Shown here one piece after another: positions 58,161-64,000 of a DNA stretch of 64,000 nucleotides. The stretch's first letter is position 1. The number at the start of each line of letters is the position of its first letter. A model generated the notes under the pieces. It had not been told where the DNA came from. It did not search any database and was given only the letters and a program-made list of their open reading frames with translations. Source of the stretch: Sequoia sempervirens (Eukaryota; Streptophyta; Pinopsida; Cupressales; Cupressaceae); contig VDFB02000003.1 of NCBI GenBank assembly GCA_007258455.2, positions 37,551,876 to 37,615,875 of the forward strand, in the 5' to 3' direction. A program made the translations under genes and the position numbers.

Positions 58161-61100
58161 CACCCATTAACTAATAACCACTTAATATAAATGTATTTTT
58201 ATTAACTAACCGAATTAATTTAAATGTACAAGGTAAAAGCTAACTTATATTTTTAAAGAAGCAAATAAACATATCTACAATATTTTTTTTGAATATGACA
58301 AGAAACATAATCTAATTAATCTAATTTAGAGCTATGCTAGATAATATGATAGAATTTATAAAGTTGTCCAAATTAAAAGGAGTGAAAGTACTTAGTTGAT
58401 TTTAGTGGTTGATAGATAGTTCAATATTTTGATCATAACTCTATAACTCAAAATTACTTAATATTATATGTGTTGGAAGAACAACCAAAAAATTTGAACA
58501 AGGTCATTCCCAAAATTTGGTTAGGTTTAATATGTCAGTGTAGAAATGAACTATATCACATTTGTGAAAGTGGATTTGAACCTTGTGCATATAAATGAAC
58601 TTTGACACCCATATTTAAACTTGTTGACTATGGACTCTTTACACCTATAAATAATTATTCATTTTGATATTTGGACATGCAATAAATTAGTTGGCAATGT
58701 TAGGAAGACCTTTGGGGAGTTTGCTAGGTAATGGGATTCTTCCTTGGTCAAAACCCTGGGATACCAATGTAACAACTTTTGGGAGTGACAAAAAATAATA
58801 CACAATCATATAATATGCCTAGATCTCATGTAAATAGATAATGCAATACTGATGCAAATCATAGTGAAATCTCTAGAATGGTTCTTTGATGCATAAAATT
58901 AATTAAAATTAGTCCTTAAATACAACATCAAATGTGGCAAGTGAAACACTTTGCACTTCAATTCAACACATACTAGCTAGTTAGAAGGGTTGGGTTCATC
59001 CTAAATTTGAGTTTGAATTTTGAAAGTTTAAGGTTCATTTTTGTAAATTGCGTAATTAACCTAGGTCAATCCTACACATTTACAAACTTCAACCTATGTA
59101 TAAAATGGATAAGCTAAGGATCGTGATCAATCCCTAGTAATGAATGCAGATGTGATCAAGTAAGGCTCGAGCTATATTTCAACTTGTAGTAAAAATTATG
59201 TCACTTGTACATTTTTTATTGCGTGTAAAGGGAAATTAGGTCAAAGTGACCATAAAATGAAGAGGAAAAGTGAAAGGTATGCAATTTTAACCATTACACT
59301 ATTCTTGTTATCACACAAAGACTATAATTTAATAATCATGTTATTGCAATACTAGCTCCAATTCAAATTTTAAACTATCGTTTCTTCTTTATATAAAAGA
59401 GAGAAGATAATATTAATATACACAAAGTTATTTGAACATTCTATTGTAAAATCACATATGCATGCCCCTTTCCCTTATGTTTTGGGCCCATTTCAACTAG
59501 AATGTCCTTCATCTAATAACAAGTCTATATATGGAATATTCTTGGGTGTAATTTGGCTCATGACTTTATCTTGACATATCCCCATTATTGCTCTGCTATA
59601 AGAACTAGTTCTAATCCATAAACCCACGATTCACCACCATATACCAAATTCATGGGTGTGAAATTCACCTAGGTCATTTCCACATGCATAGATCTAAACC
59701 AAAAAAATTCAAAATTAAAATTCAAAATTATAAATTATTTTGATCTTTTTCACTAGTTTTTGTGAGCTAACTTAGCAACTATTTGTGTGGATTTGTGTGT
59801 TATGTTGTTGTACTTAAGTATATTCATTATTCATTTTGAAATAAATTAAGAGATTTGAATGATTAAAGAACATTCACATGGGAGCATCATAGACCATTCT
59901 AATTACATTACCAACTTTCATCATCTTCCTAAGCATATTGTATACTTACATGTTGTCTTCAATATTGGTTCAAATATGTTAAGTTGGTTTTCCAAGGAGA
60001 TTGATTTATGTGAACATGAACCTCACTTAACAAATTCCTAAATAGTGTTTGTAGACACTATACAACTATAAATACATGTACAATGAGCTAAAGTGCATCT
60101 ATTACGATCGTTAATTCCCTAACAATTCACTTCCATGGGTCTAGGTTCAATTTTATACACCAAATAAATTCCATAGGCACATATCTAATCTAAAGGGAAT
60201 TACAATCAACTTATAGTGCTAAGTCATTCATCTAGACAAGGCACTTTTTTAGCACATCGGTGAATCAATTCTTGGTATCTTCAAGAATTTGTTCCTCCCC
60301 TAAGAATCCAAATAAGTATTAAACATTAATTTATTTATATTCTATAAATGTATTTTTGTATTTATTATTCTAGTCCCAAATATTTATCCTAGGATCTTAT
60401 TGCTATTTTATTATTTGTCTAAGAATATTTATGTGAGAGTTATTATTTCCCTTTACATTTTCCTTGACTTATTCCAACACAACTTAGGATTTTAACCTTA
60501 CGTCTTATCCTTTCTTATGATCCATATCATGTCTACATCTTATGATTTCATACTTATATCGTACAATCCTATGCCTATGATCTTTATCATGTCGAGATGC
60601 TATAATACAATATTTTATGAGCCTTATCGTGCTTATATCTTTTGCTTAATTGTTATGTATTTTGTTTCACCCACATCTTTTGCACCCTATTGATGTTTCT
60701 ATGATCCTTATCTAGCCTTTAGGGTCATCATCATCTTATCATACTAGGGGTAGTCTTTTACACATGTCTTGATGCTTATCTCCAACCTAGGTGTTTACAT
60801 GATTACCATATGATGACACCTTTTACCATGTTTCATGCCTAATTATTATTTTATCATTTGTCTATATTGAGAGCAACCTTATTACATTTGATTCATGATT
60901 ATCTCCAACTTATAAGCTTACTTCTTTATCATATAATGCTAGATCTTTTGTAATGTTACATGATTTATCATGTTTATGTATTTTTCTCCTCCACTTCTAT
61001 TTCTTCCATCCTTTGTATACAACCACTGGGAGGGGGCATATATGTTAATAATTTTCCTTTATGATTTACGTTGTGTAGTAAAAGGTTCATAGCCATTCTT

Positions 61101-64000
61101 ACTAGTGGCACCTTCAAATTTTGCAAATTTAAGTGCCTATGTCCTTTCAATGTGTCGACAAAGGTTAGGTTTGCATTCTGTTAAATCTACCCTGGAGCCC
61201 ATCTTTGCCGATTAAAATTTTACAATTCAGAAGTCATCTTACAAATTCGTATGGTAGAAAGTTTATTGGTACATACATGGTAGTGTGTGTGCTCAATTTT
61301 GTGCTTTCAGGATGGGTTCTAATATGCTATTTAATGTGTTTTTTACTGCGACCGGGCTAGATTTGGTGTTCCAAAAAGTTGCAAATTTCAAAATTTTGAG
61401 GGCAACCCATTTTAGATTTTGGCCTAAAACCTTTTCATTCCCATCTTCATCAAGATATTAGGTCAACTAATGCATTATTTTAATGCTTTTCAATTGCAAC
61501 GAACACCTCTGACGGGCTTGTTTATAAAGGAGGTACCTAATTTTTTATTGTTGGGCAAGATCCGATAAAAAACCCATGTTTTATTTAATTGATTACGATC
61601 GCTCACAAAAAATCTCAACTCCAGGGGTTCCCATTTGTGTGCAGTGAATTTTTGCTATTTGGCTGGTAGGAGAAATTAAAAGTTGTCCATTTCCTAATGT
61701 TTTCAAATGCTAGTATTTAAAATATTATGAATATTTTAAATACTATGCAAAAGTGAAAGGGAATTTAGAGAAAATATAAAATACATTTTCAAATGTTTAT
61801 TCTAAAGCAAGTTTAATTCTTGCTTCCTATTGTTCGAAGAACTTCATGCAAATTCTCATGTAGTTTTGAATGGAGAAGGAGGAAAAAAGCAATGGCTTAA
61901 GGTGTTGCGATGGCTTACATTTACCTTTGCAAACTTTATTAAAAACAAAGAAGTCACGTTAAATTTATTTAATACTCCAACTCCATCGCGTAGTGCTGAT
62001 TTGAGGGGTTGCATATTGGAAAAACAATGATGGTAATGCTTTGTGCAATGGCTCAAAGTTTCCATCACACATTGCATTATTTAAAATTTCTCTCATATGA
62101 AAGTTGCGATGGTGTAAACTCATGCGATGGGATTCTTAAAATTTGTTTTCCTTCATGTGTGTTTTGTTTCCTTTTAAAATATGTTGCCTATGCCTTTTGT
62201 TGTTCACGTGAATCTTTATCAAAGTGTTTATTTCTCAGTGCACATCACAATTTGTGGGAGGCTTTCCATAATCAGAACAACGATGCCTTCATGTGCAACT
62301 ATGAGATTTCATTGGTCAATTTTATTTCAAAGGAAGACTTTGAGGCAGTGTTTGGCTTTTATTTTAATATTGAGGCATTTTTAGCCATGTGGATGGATTT
62401 TTGAAAGGATTTTCACTGTAGAAGGAGAAAAAAATAAAGGTTTTTCATGCTAAAATGAGAGTTAATCATGTGCAAATGATTTAAGGGGAATTTTCATGCC
62501 ATTTAGTGAGTCAAAAGTGTTGATTTAACCTCCAAAATGCTGTCAGCAACCATTTCAATGCCCAAACTGTTATTTTTGATAAGTTTTGGGAATGTTCTAA
62601 GTGTTATTTGATTAGAAAACTGCATAATAATCCCTTGCACAACTTGCAGTTTTTGGGTTGCAATTATTGGGGCAGTGAGATCATATTTTTTAACATGCAA
62701 ATGAGTTGTGAACTATGTGAAGTTGGAGGTTGATCACGTGCAGAGTTTTTGTGCAAAAAAATTGTGCCTTTTTGAAGCAAAAGGTAGTCTTTTCCTTCTG
62801 AAAGATGTCCAGATTATGATAAAGCTTAGTATTCAAATGAAGGAAAAATGAAATTGGTAATTACAGGTGAAAGTGAGTCAGTTGCAAGCAAAATGCACAA
62901 GTAGAGTAGAAGGATTGCAAACCAACTGTTTGAAAAAATGTCAAATTGTTTGTAGTATGAAATGAAACCTCCATATCTCTAAAATGCATTATTAAAACCA
63001 TGTTTTGAATGTCATTAGTGAATTTAACAGTAAATGGGTAAAGATTTGACCTACATAGCAAATTTTTAATTGCCGGTGAAGTGGGTTTTGACCCAGAAGT
63101 AATATCTTTCACCTGCAAGTGAAAATGGGATTGGTAAACATGTTTTTACATATGGGGTAATTTTGTGCATGGGAATTGCAAATGAAGAGGGAAAATAAAG
63201 TATGAAGAGGTATTCTCTTAATGCCAGTTGGTTTTAGATCAAGGGAGCTCATGTGTACCATGTGTCAACGATGGATTGATTTTAGGGATTCTCTATTTTC
63301 TTCTCCTTTCTCTTAAATGAGAAGATTTTTTCATTGTAAGGGGGGGTTCTAGTTTTTCTAGGTCTTGGGTATTGTAATTTTGTATAGGGTTGTCTCTAGA
63401 TTAGGAGTTCAAATTTTAAGGTTCAATGTTGTAATATATTTTGTTAATGACAAGCAAACCATTTTGCAAATTGGAATGAACCATGTCATATTTTAATGTC
63501 TCCAAAATGTATGCATTATATTTTCAATCAAAGTAATCAAGGATTATATAATGATTTTTGTTGCACATTTGTTGTAACAAGTATTTGGTTGATGGCTCTT
63601 GTTCAAAGAACAAGTTAAAGTGTGCTCTTAGTCAAATGTTTAATATATTGTGTTGCATTCAAGATCAGTAAGAATGTTATAGATATGTCCTAAAGAGACA
63701 AATATGTCCTAAAGAGACCTCATTATTGTAATGCAGTAATGATTTAATGGTCACTAGTTTTGTGTTTGGGCTTTTACCAGATGGGTTATTTCAATTTGAC
63801 TTTGTTATGGACAAGGAATTGGTCTAGTGTGTTTCTTTTGTGCAAACCCTGGAAGGAATCATCATTTAAAACTTAAAGAATCTTTCCCATTTTCATGTTT
63901 AACTTATTTATGGTTTTTTGTATCTTCATGGAGATTAAAGAACATAGAGGTTATGCTTAGGAATTATTTTGTTGTAACTTCTTTGTGTGTTTGAGATGAA
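58161..64000. other. AT-rich region without recognised genes
   Basis: No domain was recognised in any frame. The longest frames (62009-62404, 131 codons; 62861-63118, 85 codons) have no recognisable motifs. A 20-bp tandem duplication (ATATGTCCTAAAGAGAC) lies at about 63680-63719. Probably intergenic DNA with eroded transposon sequence. Confidence 0.45.

Noticed and set aside
62009..62404. 131-codon frame near the end of the window
   Set aside because: Cys/Phe-rich with no recognised motif; the codon pattern looks like random AT-rich DNA.

Overview
This window reads as nuclear DNA of a seed plant with a large, repeat-rich, AT-rich genome. A gymnosperm (conifer-type) genome is my best guess. 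The grounds are old, heavily mutated LTR retrotransposons nested in each other, DYW-class pentatricopeptide repeat (PPR) genes without introns, a plant hAT transposase, and exons of a plant UBP12/13-type deubiquitinase. The lineage is an inference; nothing here fixes the species.

Positions 1-1411 hold a GA-rich microsatellite and AT-rich DNA. Positions 1412-29890 are one large minus-strand retrotransposon complex. Its base is a tandem Ty1/copia array: three internal regions (the first truncated) separated by shared LTRs at 4851-6118, 22820-24105 and 28595-29890. A complete but dead Ty3/gypsy element (6516-17778, two LTRs of about 1.23 kb, 5-bp target duplication) is inserted in the second copy. 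A 1224-bp solo LTR (20698-21921, perfect 5-bp target duplication) is inserted in the same copy.

Positions 29891-44230 are mostly decayed gypsy-type material on the plus strand: gag zinc knuckles, a retropepsin remnant, a separate gag-like domain, a possible LTR, a diverged direct repeat of about 3.6 kb that encodes Asn/Pro/Ser-rich stretches, and a polypurine tract followed by an LTR-like start.

Positions 44599-55559 are the gene-bearing part. A 722-codon DYW-type PPR gene (+) has a complete editing domain but almost no leader peptide. Downstream lie a fragment resembling an AGC-VIII (PINOID/D6PK-like) kinase and two exons of a UBP12/13-like MATH domain. The intron between these exons contains a structurally complete hAT transposon (48614-52300) with an intact 775-codon transposase, terminal inverted repeats and a perfect 8-bp target duplication. 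A second PPR gene (-) begins at 55559 and runs into a 100-N assembly gap at 54634-54733.

Positions 55560-64000 contain a LINE 3' fragment (about 57545-58160) and otherwise AT-rich sequence in which I recognise no gene. The genes do not form an operon or pathway. The only functional host candidates are the two PPR genes (organelle RNA editing) and, possibly, the UBP12/13-like gene. The hAT is the only element that looks potentially active from its structure.
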